Shown here piece by piece: positions 42,967-52,169 of a stretch of 64,000 nucleotides of DNA; within the stretch, counting starts at the first letter, position 1, and the number at the start of each line of letters is the position of its first letter. The translations under genes were made by a program, and so were the position numbers. The stretch lies in the NCBI RefSeq assembly GCF_004801395.1, contig NZ_SSOA01000007.1, positions 124,001-188,000 of the forward strand, given 5' to 3'. The DNA is from Gillisella terrae (GTDB taxonomy: Bacteria > Pseudomonadota > Alphaproteobacteria > Rhizobiales > Rhizobiaceae). Below the pieces are notes generated by a model. It searched no databases and was not told where the DNA came from. It saw nothing but the letters and a program-made list of their open reading frames with translations.

Positions 42967-43971
42967 CTAATCCCGTCCGGGAAGCACTCTGTTTGGTGGG
43001 CGATGCCCATCAAAATAGGTGCGGATATTAATAATCACCTTCTCGCCCATGTCGATGCGGCCTTCAATGGTGGCAGAGCCCATATGGGGCAAAAGCACCA
43101 CCTTGCCCTGTTCGGCCAGCTTGATCAGCTTCGGATTGACCGCAGGTTCGTTTTCATAAACATCCAGACCTGCCCCGGCAATTTTGCCCTCGCGGATATT
43201 TTGAATAAGGGCGGCCTCATCGATGATCCCGCCGCGCGAGGTGTTGACGATATAGCTCGTGGGCTGCATCAAAGCTAAGCGTCGCGCCGACAGCAGATGA
43301 TAGGTTGCTGGTGTTGACGGGCAATTGACGGACACAATATCCACCCGCGCCAGCATCTGGTCGAGACTGTCCCAGTAGGTAGCCTCAAGCTCGTTTTCTG
43401 TCTGCGGGTTGGCGCGTTTTCTGTTGTGATAATGGATCGACAGGCCGAAAGCCTTGGCGCGGCGCGCCACCGCTGTGCCAATCCGGCCCATGCCGACAAT
43501 GCCAATCCGCTTGCCCCAAATGCGCCGCCCGAGCATCCAGGTGGGCGACCAGCCGGCCCAGTCGGTCGATGGATCAGTCAGAATGCGCGATCCTTCCGCC
43601 AGCCGCCTTGGCACGGCCAGAATAAGCGCCATTGTCATATCGGCAGTGTCTTCGGTCAAAACATTCGGCGTATTGGTGACAGTAATGCCCTTGCGGGCGG
43701 CTGCATCCACATCAATATGATCTGTTCCGTTGGAAAAGCTGGCGATCAGCTTCAATTGAGGCCCGGCCGCCTCGATCAGCTCTGCATCAATCACATCCGT
43801 CACTGTCGGCACCAGAACATCGCAGGTGGTGACGGCTTCGAGCAATTGCTCACGCGTCCGCGGGGTGTCGTCAATGTTCAGTTGCGCATCGAAAAGTTCC
43901 CGCATGCGCGTTTCCACAGCGTCCGGTAGCTTGCGCGTGATATAAACCGTGGTTTTTTTTCTGTGGGTCAT
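42967..43971 (-). CDS. D-2-hydroxyacid dehydrogenase (glyoxylate/hydroxypyruvate reductase type)
   Basis: A 334-residue NAD(P)H enzyme of the D-isomer hydroxyacid dehydrogenase family. The Rossmann motif is GIVGMGRIGTAVA (about 158-170). Catalytic Arg is in NTSRGGIIDE, Glu in YENEPAVNP and His in LLPHMGSAT. The length and HNRKRAN (basic residues after the second beta strand, favouring NADP) suggest glyoxylate or hydroxypyruvate reductase. It diverges from the SH3 protein gene. Substrate inferred, not proven. Confidence 0.88.
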   Translation of the reverse strand: MTHRKKTTVYITRKLPDAVETRMRELFDAQLNIDDTPRTREQLLEAVTTCDVLVPTVTDVIDAELIEAAGPQLKLIASFSNGTDHIDVDAAARKGITVTNTPNVLTEDTADMTMALILAVPRRLAEGSRILTDPSTDWAGWSPTWMLGRRIWGKRIGIVGMGRIGTAVARRAKAFGLSIHYHNRKRANPQTENELEATYWDSLDQMLARVDIVSVNCPSTPATYHLLSARRLALMQPTSYIVNTSRGGIIDEAALIQNIREGKIAGAGLDVYENEPAVNPKLIKLAEQGKVVLLPHMGSATIEGRIDMGEKVIINIRTYFDGHRPPNRVLPGRD

Positions 43972-44278
43972 GAAGACTTTCGATGCCTTGTAAAGATGTT
44001 CTTAACCAAGATAATGAGATGATTTACCTCAAAGCTACGCTCAATGTCGCTGATATTTGGCAAAGTTTGGTGCCGCAAACTGTGGTATGTTCATGTTTAA
44101 CCTGCTGTATGTTTGCGCGAACCAAAAGCCGTTTCGCCAATTATGCCGCAAGATTGAATTTCTATCAAACCTGTCTGCGAAGACAAACACATCTTGTTGT
44201 TCAAAAGAATATCGACATGTGACGGAACCGGCGGTGGGGGCTTTTGGTTTCGTGATAGATATAGACCAGTGGAAAGCC
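43972..44278. other. 307-base divergent spacer
   Basis: Lies between the hydroxyacid dehydrogenase and SH3 protein genes and must hold their promoters. It is AT-rich at the left end. A longer frame runs through it into the SH3 gene, but that would place 74 non-secretory residues before an evident signal peptide. I see no RNA structure. Confidence 0.5.
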
Positions 44279-44818
44279 ATGCCCAAAGGGTTAAAACGCT
44301 CCTGTTGCACGTTGTTCGCCGCCGCCTTTCTTTTGGCCGGTGCGGTTGATGCCATGGCGCAAGGTCCGTCCAAGGGACCAAGCGGCCTGCCGCTGCCGCG
44401 TTTTGTCAGCCTCAAATCCGGACGGGTAAATTTGCGCATTGGCCCCAGTACCGATTATGCCGTATCATGGATGTATACGCGCAGCGGCCTGCCGGTTGAA
44501 ATCACGCAGGAATACGACAATTGGCGTAAAATTCGTGATGCAGAGGGCACTGAAGGGTGGGTCAACCAAACCTTGCTATCGGGCGAGCGCACAGCTCTTG
44601 CCGCCCCATGGATGAAGGGCAAAGGCAATGACATCTATGTCAATATGCGGCAAGACGCCCAGACCAATTCGAGCATTGTTGCCAAGCTTCAGCCCGGCGT
44701 GCTGGCCAAGGTGCTGGAATGCTCGGGAACCTGGTGCCGTATAGAAGTGGACGGCACCAAGGGATGGGTGACCCAGACCGAAATCTGGGGCGCTTATCCG
44801 GGAGAGGCTTTTAAATAA
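44279..44818 (+). CDS. Exported SH3-domain protein
   Basis: A 179-residue protein with a signal peptide (MPKGLKRSCCTLFAAAFLLAG, cleavage after AMA near 27, given here by its parts) and two bacterial SH3 repeats. The first has SGRVNLRIGPSTDYAV and the second GNDIYVNMRQDAQTNSS with WCRIEVDGTKGWV. Such proteins often bind cell-wall peptides. ATG 44279 follows GGAAAG. Its last 8 bases overlap the end of the convergent kinase gene. Confidence 0.85.
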   Translation: MPKGLKRSCCTLFAAAFLLAGAVDAMAQGPSKGPSGLPLPRFVSLKSGRVNLRIGPSTDYAVSWMYTRSGLPVEITQEYDNWRKIRDAEGTEGWVNQTLLSGERTALAAPWMKGKGNDIYVNMRQDAQTNSSIVAKLQPGVLAKVLECSGTWCRIEVDGTKGWVTQTEIWGAYPGEAFK

Positions 44819-45803
44819 GGCCTGCTTCGATTGCGGCATCTTTCAAAGAGCCCAAGGGACGCGGGCCAATTTGCTGGATAACAATGCCAGCGGCCAGGCA
44901 GCCCAGCTTGCCACAGTCTTCCAGAGAGCGGCCCTGAGTGTAGCCGTAGAGAAAGCCCGAAGCAAAAAGATCACCAGCGCCGGTGGTATCGACCAGTTCG
45001 CCAATGGTGGTGGCTGCTACATGGATGCGCTCGTCTCCACGCACAATCATGGCACCATCTTCGCTCATGGTAACGGCGGCCAGCTTGCAATCCTTGGAGA
45101 TCAGATCCAATGCCTGCGCAAAATCCTCTGTCTCATAGAGTGCCAGCGCTTCCTGACGATTGGCAAAGACAATATCGACGGTACCGGAGCGCATCAAATC
45201 CAGAAATTCCGAGCGGTAGCGGTGAACGCAAAAACTGTCTGAAAGCGTCATCGACACTTCGCGACCATTATCATGCGCAATTTTGGCGCAATCGAGAATA
45301 GCCTGCTTGGCGCGTGGCGGATCCCACAGATAGCCCTCGAAATAGGTCACTTTCGATTCGGCCACCACCTGCGCTTCAACATCTTCAGGTCCAAATTCAA
45401 CACAGGCACCAAGATAGGTGTTCATCGAGCGCTCGCCGTCTTCGGTGACAAAAATCATCGAGCGGGCGGTTGGTGGCTCCTGGCCCTTGGACAGGGTTTG
45501 ATAATGAACGCCCTGTGCCTGCATGTCATGGGCAAAAATCTCACCCAACTGGTCATCGGCGACCTTGCCGAAATAGGCCGTTTTGCCGCCCAGATTGGCA
45601 ACACCTGCCGCCGTATTGCCCGCGCTGCCGCCAGAGGCTTCGATGGCCGGACCCATCAGGTCATAGAGCTTGACCGCGCGCTCGGCATCAATCAGGTTCA
45701 TCGCGCCCTTGATAATGCCGTTGTCGTCCAGAAATTTGTCGTCACAGCGGGAGATGATATCAACGATCGCGTTGCCAATGGTGAGAACATCGAATTGCGT
45801 CAT
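44811..45803 (-). CDS. PfkB family sugar/nucleoside kinase, adenosine-kinase-like
   Basis: A 330-residue ribokinase-fold kinase. TIGNAIVDI is near the start, GGSAGNTAAGVANLGG (about 53-68) is PfkB signature 1 and DTTGAGDLFASGFLYG (signature 2) has the catalytic Asp and anion hole. Rhizobial proteins of this branch are annotated as adenosine kinase. Acting in purine salvage would suit the nearby guaA and MTA nucleosidase genes. ATG 45803 follows GAGGAACC; an ATG at 45842 lies before this site. Confidence 0.85.
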   Translation of the reverse strand: MTQFDVLTIGNAIVDIISRCDDKFLDDNGIIKGAMNLIDAERAVKLYDLMGPAIEASGGSAGNTAAGVANLGGKTAYFGKVADDQLGEIFAHDMQAQGVHYQTLSKGQEPPTARSMIFVTEDGERSMNTYLGACVEFGPEDVEAQVVAESKVTYFEGYLWDPPRAKQAILDCAKIAHDNGREVSMTLSDSFCVHRYRSEFLDLMRSGTVDIVFANRQEALALYETEDFAQALDLISKDCKLAAVTMSEDGAMIVRGDERIHVAATTIGELVDTTGAGDLFASGFLYGYTQGRSLEDCGKLGCLAAGIVIQQIGPRPLGSLKDAAIEAGLI

Positions 45804-45941
45804 AAGAAGCCGGTTCCTCGGTTTAAAATCCGCTTCTGTCATAGACGAATTTCAGTTTCAGGGAAGTAAAAATGGTTTCCAGCGCGTCTTTCCGCGCATT
45901 TCCATTCTCGCTTCATTGAGGACGATGAAACGCAACATACC

Positions 45942-47507
45942 TCAGGCAACAAACGAGCGCAGGATCGGGCAATCCTCGTCACGAAGCAGCAGAGCCAGAG
46001 CCTGATCAGCCGGAAGTCCTTTGCCGAAGAGATAGCCCTGACCAAAATCGCAGCCCAGATCCGTGAGGAACGCCAGCTGGCCGCGATCCTCAATTCCTTC
46101 TGCGGTGGTGGCCAGGCCCAGTCCCTGACTAAGCCCCATAATACCGCGGACAATGTCTGCGTATTTGCTATCGCGTTCGGAATTGATGATGAAACTGCGG
46201 TCAATCTTGATCTTGTCGAACTGGAACTGTGACAGTTGCGACAGGTTGGAATAGCCGGTACCAAAATCGTCAAGCGCCAGCCTGATGCCCGCTTCGCGCA
46301 GATCCCGTAGGATGCTGGCGGCGGCGGCCACATCGTGAATAATCGCGGTCTCGGTGATTTCAATTTCCAGCCGCTGCGGCGGATAGCCGGTCTCATTCAG
46401 AATAGACATGATGCGCAGCCCAAGCTGACGATCAGAGAATTGCGTGGGTGAAATGTTGAACGCCAGCCTGACAGAATCGGGCCAATGCAAAGCATCAAGG
46501 CAAGCCTGCCGCAACAGGCTCTCGGAAAGGGGCACAATCAGCCCGGCGCTTTCCGCAAACTCAATGAAATCGCTGGGCGCGACATATTGGGAAGGGCCGG
46601 TTTTCCAACGGGCGAGTGCTTCAAATCCGTGCACCTTGCCGGTCTTCAAATCAATCACCGGCTGATAATAGGGTACAATGGATTGTTCGCGGATGGCCGT
46701 TTTCAGTGCCATCTCCACTTCGGCGCGACGCACCACGCGGTCCTCCATAATCCGCTCATAGGCTGCAACATTGTTGTGGCCAGCCTTTTTGGCCGCATAC
46801 ATGGCAACATCGGCGCAGTGAACGGCATCGTTGAAGTCAGCGCTGTTTTCCGGGTAGAGCGCAAAACCAATACTGGCTCCAACCTCGGAGGTCATACCGC
46901 CCACATCATAAGGTGCTGACAATGTCTGACCGATAAGGTGGCCGAGATTGAGACAATCCATAGCGTCCTGACGATGGCTGACCACCAAAAACTCATCGCC
47001 GCCGAGGCGAAAAATCCCCGCATCGGGCAAAAGGGTCTGCAATCTTTTTGCCACGGCGCGCAGCAAAATATCTCCGCCTTGCGGGCCAGCCAGATCGTTG
47101 ACCTTTTTAAACCCGTCCAGATCAATAGAATAGATAACGTGGGGCGTGTTGCGATCCTGCTCCTCGACCAGAAGAGCGTGGTTGAGAAGCGCACGGCGAT
47201 TGGGCAGGGAGGTTAAGGGATCGTGGTTCGACAGCCAATCCATGTTGCTTTGAATCGTGTTCTTGACGTGGATCTCTGTCTTCAGATCATGAATGCGACG
47301 GCCAGCGTAAACAAGAGCGAGCAAGCCGGTGATGGTGATGGCATCAAACAGCTCGTCCAGCTGCCAGGCTTCATACCGGTGTAAAAATGCATCAAGGTGA
47401 TCATGAAAGTTGAGGGCGATGGCTATAAGCCAAAAAGCCATTCCGACAATAAGAAGCACCAGGGCGTCTTTGAAGGCGCGATTGCGATCAGAGAATTGCA
47501 TTTTCAC
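45942..47507 (-). CDS. Membrane GGDEF-EAL protein (cyclic-di-GMP turnover)
   Basis: A 521-residue protein. Two membrane segments (about 13-33 and 53-69) anchor it; no sensor domain of size is present. The GGDEF domain (about 85-255) has an intact RLGGDEF motif, so it may make cyclic di-GMP. The EAL domain (about 265-510) has HGFEALARW, TETAIIHD and DDFGTGYSNLSQL, all suited to cyclic di-GMP cleavage. It could do either reaction. The start is GTG 47507, 10 bases after AAGGAG; an ATG 2 codons later is further from that site. Confidence 0.9.
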   Translation of the reverse strand: MKMQFSDRNRAFKDALVLLIVGMAFWLIAIALNFHDHLDAFLHRYEAWQLDELFDAITITGLLALVYAGRRIHDLKTEIHVKNTIQSNMDWLSNHDPLTSLPNRRALLNHALLVEEQDRNTPHVIYSIDLDGFKKVNDLAGPQGGDILLRAVAKRLQTLLPDAGIFRLGGDEFLVVSHRQDAMDCLNLGHLIGQTLSAPYDVGGMTSEVGASIGFALYPENSADFNDAVHCADVAMYAAKKAGHNNVAAYERIMEDRVVRRAEVEMALKTAIREQSIVPYYQPVIDLKTGKVHGFEALARWKTGPSQYVAPSDFIEFAESAGLIVPLSESLLRQACLDALHWPDSVRLAFNISPTQFSDRQLGLRIMSILNETGYPPQRLEIEITETAIIHDVAAAASILRDLREAGIRLALDDFGTGYSNLSQLSQFQFDKIKIDRSFIINSERDSKYADIVRGIMGLSQGLGLATTAEGIEDRGQLAFLTDLGCDFGQGYLFGKGLPADQALALLLRDEDCPILRSFVA

Positions 47508-47795
47508 CGCGAGCCATCTCCTTCAGACGACTGATCCCGATGCATGGCCGCCCATCTGGAAAATAGACACAGGTGGGTGAAGCTGGCGTTAATATAATAT
47601 GCTAAATAACAAATATTGAGAGATTGTGGAACGTATTTCAACGTCAGGCGGTAAACAGATCGGCATCGCAGATGCTCTCCGAAAAAAAGCCATCCTCATA
47701 GAGATCTCTATGAGATTGACCGGCATTCTGTCGATCATGACTGAATACCGGTCAGGGACTGTTAACGGCACCTTACAACTGAGTGGGGTGTGATA

Positions 47796-49358
47796 TTATT
47801 CCCACTCGATCGTGCCGGGTGGTTTTGATGTCACATCATAAACCACGCGGTTGATGCCGCGCACTTCGTTGATGATGCGGGTGGCGGCGCGGCCGAGGAA
47901 TTCCATGTCATAGTGGTAGAAATCGGCGGTCATGCCGTCCACCGAGGTCACGGCGCGCAGCGCACAGACGAATTCATAGGTGCGGCCATCGCCCATGACA
48001 CCCACGGTCTGCACCGGCAAAAGCACGGCAAAGGCCTGCCAGATGGCATCGTAAAGACCAGCTTTGCGGATTTCATCCAGATAGATCGCATCGGCTTCAC
48101 GCAGGATGTCGAGCTTTTCGCGGGTCACGCCGCCGGGGCAGCGGATGGCAAGGCCGGGGCCGGGGAAGGGGTGGCGGCCAATAAAGCTGTCGGGCAGGCC
48201 AAGCTCCTTGCCCAGTACGCGCACTTCATCCTTGAACAATTCACGCAAAGGCTCCACCAGCTGCATGTTCATGCGCTCTGGCAGGCCGCCAACATTGTGG
48301 TGGCTCTTGATGGTCACCGATGGGCCACCGCTAAACGAAACGCTTTCAATCACGTCGGGATAGAGCGTGCCCTGGCCGAGGAAATCCGCACCGCCAAGCT
48401 TTTTGGCTTCTTCTTCGAAGGTTTCGATGAACAGGCGGCCAATGATCTTGCGCTTGGTTTCAGGGTCAGACACCCCTTCCAGCTCACCGACGAAACGATC
48501 AACGGCATCCACATGGATCAGGTGCAGATTGTAATGCTCCTGGAACATGGCCACGACATCGGCAGCCTCATTCTTGCGCATCAAGCCGTGATCAACCAGA
48601 ATGCAGGTGAGCTGATCGCCAACCGCTTCATGGATCAACAGCGCTGCCACGGAGGAATCGACACCGCCGGAGAGCGCGCAGATCACCCGCTTGTCACCCA
48701 CCTGTTGGCGAATGGCCTCAACCGCTTTGGCGCGGTAAGCCGACATGCTCCAATCGCCGGTGATGCCGGCAACATTGTGCACGAAGTTCTGGATCAGCCT
48801 TGCACCGTCTGGTGTGTGTACCACTTCGGGGTGGAACTGCACCGCGTAATATTTGCGCGCTTCATCGGCGATAAAGGCAAAAGGCGCGTTGGCCGATGTT
48901 GCAAGCACACGAAAGCCCGGAGGGATGGCGGTGACGCGGTCGCCGTGGGACATCCACACCTGATGGCGCGACCCTACCGACCAAAGGCCTTCAAACAATT
49001 CGCAATCCTGTTCGATTTCCAGAAAGGCGCGACCGAATTCGCGGTGATGGCCGCTTTCCACCTTGCCGCCAAGCTGGGCGCACATGGTTTGCTGGCCATA
49101 GCAGATGCCGAAGATGGGCAGGCCGCTTTCAAAGATCGCGTCTGGCACGCGGGGGCTGTTTTCATCCAGCGTGGAAGCGGGGCTTCCAGACAGAATGATC
49201 GCCTTGGGCTTGAGGCGGGCAAAGCCTTCAGCGGAGGATTGGAACGGGACGATTTCGCAATATACGCCGGTTTCGCGAACGCGGCGTGCAATCAGCTGCG
49301 TTACCTGGCTGCCGAAATCGATGATGAGAACGCTGTCGGGAGGTGCTATCTGGGTCAT
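47796..49358 (-). CDS. guaA: GMP synthase (glutamine-hydrolysing)
   Basis: A 520-residue enzyme that aminates XMP to GMP with ATP and glutamine. The N-terminal class I amidotransferase (about 1-200) has nucleophile Cys in GICYGQQTM and FHPEVVHT with His and Glu. The ATP pyrophosphatase domain has the PP-loop [12 protein letters not shown] (about 229-240), and the C-terminal dimer domain ends with KPPGTIEWE. All key residues are present. It is preceded by the MTA nucleosidase gene on the far side of its promoter region. Confidence 0.97.
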   Translation of the reverse strand: MTQIAPPDSVLIIDFGSQVTQLIARRVRETGVYCEIVPFQSSAEGFARLKPKAIILSGSPASTLDENSPRVPDAIFESGLPIFGICYGQQTMCAQLGGKVESGHHREFGRAFLEIEQDCELFEGLWSVGSRHQVWMSHGDRVTAIPPGFRVLATSANAPFAFIADEARKYYAVQFHPEVVHTPDGARLIQNFVHNVAGITGDWSMSAYRAKAVEAIRQQVGDKRVICALSGGVDSSVAALLIHEAVGDQLTCILVDHGLMRKNEAADVVAMFQEHYNLHLIHVDAVDRFVGELEGVSDPETKRKIIGRLFIETFEEEAKKLGGADFLGQGTLYPDVIESVSFSGGPSVTIKSHHNVGGLPERMNMQLVEPLRELFKDEVRVLGKELGLPDSFIGRHPFPGPGLAIRCPGGVTREKLDILREADAIYLDEIRKAGLYDAIWQAFAVLLPVQTVGVMGDGRTYEFVCALRAVTSVDGMTADFYHYDMEFLGRAATRIINEVRGINRVVYDVTSKPPGTIEWE

Positions 49359-49436
49359 GGCGAGCCTTTAAAGAAAACTGCCGCATCTGGCAATTGAGAA
49401 ATCGTTACAGTCATAAAAAACCGAAGATCGGCGGGA

Positions 49437-50075
49437 TCAAAACCAGAAAACGCCCTCTTCCAGCGCCTTGATCAAGCTATCCACGGCATCAGCGAGCTTG
49501 CGGTCGATGATGTGCAGGTATTCGGTCCAGTCATTCACATGGGTAAGTTCTGATTTGCCATCGGAAATGCCGCGAAGGCCAATCAGCGGGCGGTTGAACA
49601 TATGGCACACGCGCATGACCGCAAATGTTTCCATATCGACCATGTCCGCTTCAATGCCATCATAGGCGGCACCTGAGACAATATTGCCGCCGGTGGAGAG
49701 GCTGGCCGCAGCAATGCCGGGAATGCGCAAGGGCAATTCCACAACCGGCGGCAAATCGAGAAAGGGCGTCTTGCCTTTCTCAAACCCCAAAGGCGAGGCA
49801 TCCATATCGCGATAGGCAACGGAGGAGGCCTGATAAACCTGGGTTTGCTCTAGTTTGGCAGACCCTGCCGAGCCAAGCGAGACGACCAGATCCGGCAAGG
49901 TGCCGGCAGCGTCCAGCGCCAGCAGCGCCTTGGTGGTGACAATAGAAGCCTCCACCGGACCAACGCCGGTCATCAAAGGCGCAATGCGGGAGCGCAAAAA
50001 CGGGCCATATTCGGCGTCCACGGCCATGATGAACAGAATGGATTTACCGGAAGCCGATTTCAGTTCAAATGTCAT
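49437..50075 (-). CDS. mtnN: 5'-methylthioadenosine/S-adenosylhomocysteine nucleosidase
   Basis: A 212-residue hydrolase that frees adenine from MTA or SAH. Family marks are MAVDAEYGPF near the start (catalytic Glu), SLGSAGSAKLEQTQVY, DMETFAVMRVC (ribose-binding Met-Glu) and GISDGKSEL (catalytic Asp). The C-terminal half is slightly shorter than E. coli MtnN. Its first four bases overlap the end of the thioesterase gene, so they share an mRNA. Confidence 0.88.
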   Translation of the reverse strand: MTFELKSASGKSILFIMAVDAEYGPFLRSRIAPLMTGVGPVEASIVTTKALLALDAAGTLPDLVVSLGSAGSAKLEQTQVYQASSVAYRDMDASPLGFEKGKTPFLDLPPVVELPLRIPGIAAASLSTGGNIVSGAAYDGIEADMVDMETFAVMRVCHMFNRPLIGLRGISDGKSELTHVNDWTEYLHIIDRKLADAVDSLIKALEEGVFWF

Positions 50076-50512
50076 TCACGAATATCCTCACGCCCCCGAA
50101 TGACCATCAGCGTGCTGGTCATGGAGGCAATCAATTTTGCGGGGCCATCGCCAATGGCGTAGCCACGGCCATCGGCCACAATAATGGTGGAGCCGGGCTT
50201 GGTAATTTCACCGCGAAACAAAAAACGATCACCACGTCCGGGCGACATCATGTTGACCTTGAATTCTATGGTCAGCAGCGACGCATCATTGGCAATCACA
50301 GTGTAGGCGGCATAGCTGCAAGCGGTATCAAGGGCGGCTGAGATGACGCCGGCGTGGAGAAAGCCATGTTGCTGGGTGAGCTTGTCATGGAAGGAAAGCT
50401 CGATCTCGACCATTTTATGGCCGATCTGGGTCAGCTCGGCCCCAATGGTCTGCATCGCTCCCTGGCGCGCAAAGCTTGCCTTTATCCGCGTTTGGACATT
50501 GTCATCCATCAT
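50072..50512 (-). CDS. PaaI-type hotdog-fold thioesterase
   Basis: A 146-residue single-hotdog protein. QQHGFLHAGVISAALDTACS (about 48-67) is the catalytic helix region with the HG-x-L-HAG-x(4)-LD pattern of PaaI/YbgC-like acyl-CoA thioesterases. It probably hydrolyses a small acyl-CoA. The substrate is unknown. Two consecutive ATG codons (50512, 50509) are possible starts. It overlaps mtnN. Confidence 0.85.
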   Translation of the reverse strand: MMDDNVQTRIKASFARQGAMQTIGAELTQIGHKMVEIELSFHDKLTQQHGFLHAGVISAALDTACSYAAYTVIANDASLLTIEFKVNMMSPGRGDRFLFRGEITKPGSTIIVADGRGYAIGDGPAKLIASMTSTLMVIRGREDIRE

Positions 50513-50591
50513 GTCTCGCCGCCACTTCTGTCACGTTGTAGCCATTTGGCATGACACAGGGTTTGAGGCAAGACAGGAACGGAAGGATCGG

Positions 50592-51044
50592 TTAATTCAG
50601 CAGATAAAGCGCCAGATTCAACACTGTTGCGAACGATACCCAGGCAGCATAGGGCACAAAACAAAGGGTCGCGATTTTATCCAGCCGTCTGGCCTGCCAG
50701 ATAAAAGCAAAGATCAGCGACAGCAGAGCCAGAATGATCACCAGAGCAAGGCCGATGTCCTGCATGCCGAAAAAGGCCGGTGACCAGCTGAAGTTCAAGG
50801 CCATCTGCAAAAACCACAAGACCATGACATTTGAGGTTTTAGCCCGCTGCCAGATGCGTCCGCCTGCTACGCCCGCCAGCACATAGAGCACACTCCATAC
50901 TGGGCCAAAAACCCAGTTTGGCGGGTTGAAGGCGGGTTTGACCAGGCTTGCGTACCAACTGCCGGGAAGATTGGCAAAGCCAATCAACACCCCGATACCG
51001 GTGGTGATGATGATGAAGGCGAGATTGATCCAGGCAGTGCGCAT
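50592..51044 (-). CDS. tspO: TspO/MBR family membrane protein
   Basis: A 150-residue protein with five membrane helices. Family residues include LPGSWYASLVKPAFNPPNW, WSVLYVLAGVAGG and NFSWSPAFFG. TspO binds porphyrins and affects tetrapyrrole or stress signalling in Rhizobiales and Rhodobacter. It lies 46 bases after the DUF1513 gene of the iron-linked operon, so it may be a distal member of that mRNA. Confidence 0.93.
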   Translation of the reverse strand: MRTAWINLAFIIITTGIGVLIGFANLPGSWYASLVKPAFNPPNWVFGPVWSVLYVLAGVAGGRIWQRAKTSNVMVLWFLQMALNFSWSPAFFGMQDIGLALVIILALLSLIFAFIWQARRLDKIATLCFVPYAAWVSFATVLNLALYLLN

Positions 51045-51090
51045 GGATCTTTATGTAACGCCACCTTGCTGTGAAGGAAAGACCGAAAAA

Positions 51091-52149
51091 TCAACTCAGG
51101 CGGATGATGTGCTGATCCCAGTTGATGTTGGAGTGCGGCGTAACGAACTGCCCGTCATAGCTGGAAGTGGCAAAGCCATGGACGGCAGGGGCAATGCCCG
51201 CCGCGTCCTTGAGCGGCATCCGCGCAATCACTTTTCCGGTCTCGGCATCAAGGGAGACACTCAAACCGCGAATGGGCGAGCTTATCCCCACCAGCCCATC
51301 GCGTCGGTTGACGGCAATGGCTCCGACATAATTGGCAAGTCCGTCGGTGATTTCATCCGGTAGGTTCAGCCAACGCAGGCCATCGCCCGGTGCGAAATGG
51401 CCCACCAGCGGCGGCAGATCATTGCGCGGTCCCTGATATTGGCAGGCAAACCAGATCCGCCCCTTGGCATCGACAGCGATATGGCGAGTCGAGAGCTGGC
51501 GCAGCTCGGCTGGCATCTCGTGCTTTTCAATCAGCGCCCCGGTTTTGGCCTCCACAAGCACCAGAGAGGGCTGCATATGGTCGAGATTCAGCTTGGTGCG
51601 GCCAAAATCCGGGTGGGTTTCAATGCCGCCATTGGCAATGATCAGCAGGCGGCCATCATCGCTGACGCCCATATCATGCGGGCCAATACCGTAGGATGAA
51701 AACTCCGCCATGCGCCGAAAACCATCGGTGGCATCATAGAGGCCAATCACACCACGATTGGCCTCAAAATCATTCTCGCTGGCATAGAGAATGCGTCCAT
51801 CCGGTGAGAAATGCCCGTGACCATAGAAATGCCGATCCGCCGGAGAATTGATCACAATCGGCTTTTTGCGATTTTGCCTGTCAAACACGAAAGCAAAGGT
51901 GCCAGGGCGGCGGGCAAAGGCCACCACCTTATCGGCGCTGGAGGCTAAACCATGGGCGCGGCCGGGCAAGGTGATCTGAGAGACGATCACGCCTTCTTCG
52001 CTCACCAAGGCCGCGCCAAATGTGCCATTGGCCGCCCGAAAGCCGGAGGCATAGACGGCATCGGTGCGCACCAGCGTTTCAGCCCGCGCTTCCGCCAGCC
52101 CGGCGAGATAGGCGATACCAGCGGCTTTGAGAAAATGCCGCCGATCCAT
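51091..52149 (-). CDS. DUF1513 protein with Tat signal
   Basis: A 352-residue exported protein. The start MDRRHFLKAAG has the twin-arginine motif RRHFLK, so it is probably folded in the cytosol and sent out by Tat. The rest looks like a beta-propeller (repeats such as FSPDGRILYASENDF and VSDDGRLLIIANGG). DUF1513 genes accompany imelysin and di-haem oxidoreductase genes in many proteobacteria. ATG 52149 has AAGGG upstream; earlier in-frame starts would hide the Tat motif. Confidence 0.82.
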   Translation of the reverse strand: MDRRHFLKAAGIAYLAGLAEARAETLVRTDAVYASGFRAANGTFGAALVSEEGVIVSQITLPGRAHGLASSADKVVAFARRPGTFAFVFDRQNRKKPIVINSPADRHFYGHGHFSPDGRILYASENDFEANRGVIGLYDATDGFRRMAEFSSYGIGPHDMGVSDDGRLLIIANGGIETHPDFGRTKLNLDHMQPSLVLVEAKTGALIEKHEMPAELRQLSTRHIAVDAKGRIWFACQYQGPRNDLPPLVGHFAPGDGLRWLNLPDEITDGLANYVGAIAVNRRDGLVGISSPIRGLSVSLDAETGKVIARMPLKDAAGIAPAVHGFATSSYDGQFVTPHSNINWDQHIIRLS

Positions 52150-52169
52150 CAAGGCACCCTTCATGGTGA

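Noticed and set aside
44057..44278. Longer start for the SH3 protein
   Set aside because: Would place 74 residues before a clear signal peptide; ATG 44279 has GGAAAG upstream.
45882..45897. GCGCG/CGCGC hairpin after the GGDEF-EAL gene as terminator
   Set aside because: Only 5 bp and the T-run is about 10 bases away; too weak to call.
47508..47795. 288-base spacer between the GGDEF-EAL gene and guaA searched for RNA or small genes
   Set aside because: A short minus-strand frame exists but has no start signal or plausible protein; no stable hairpin with T-run is seen.
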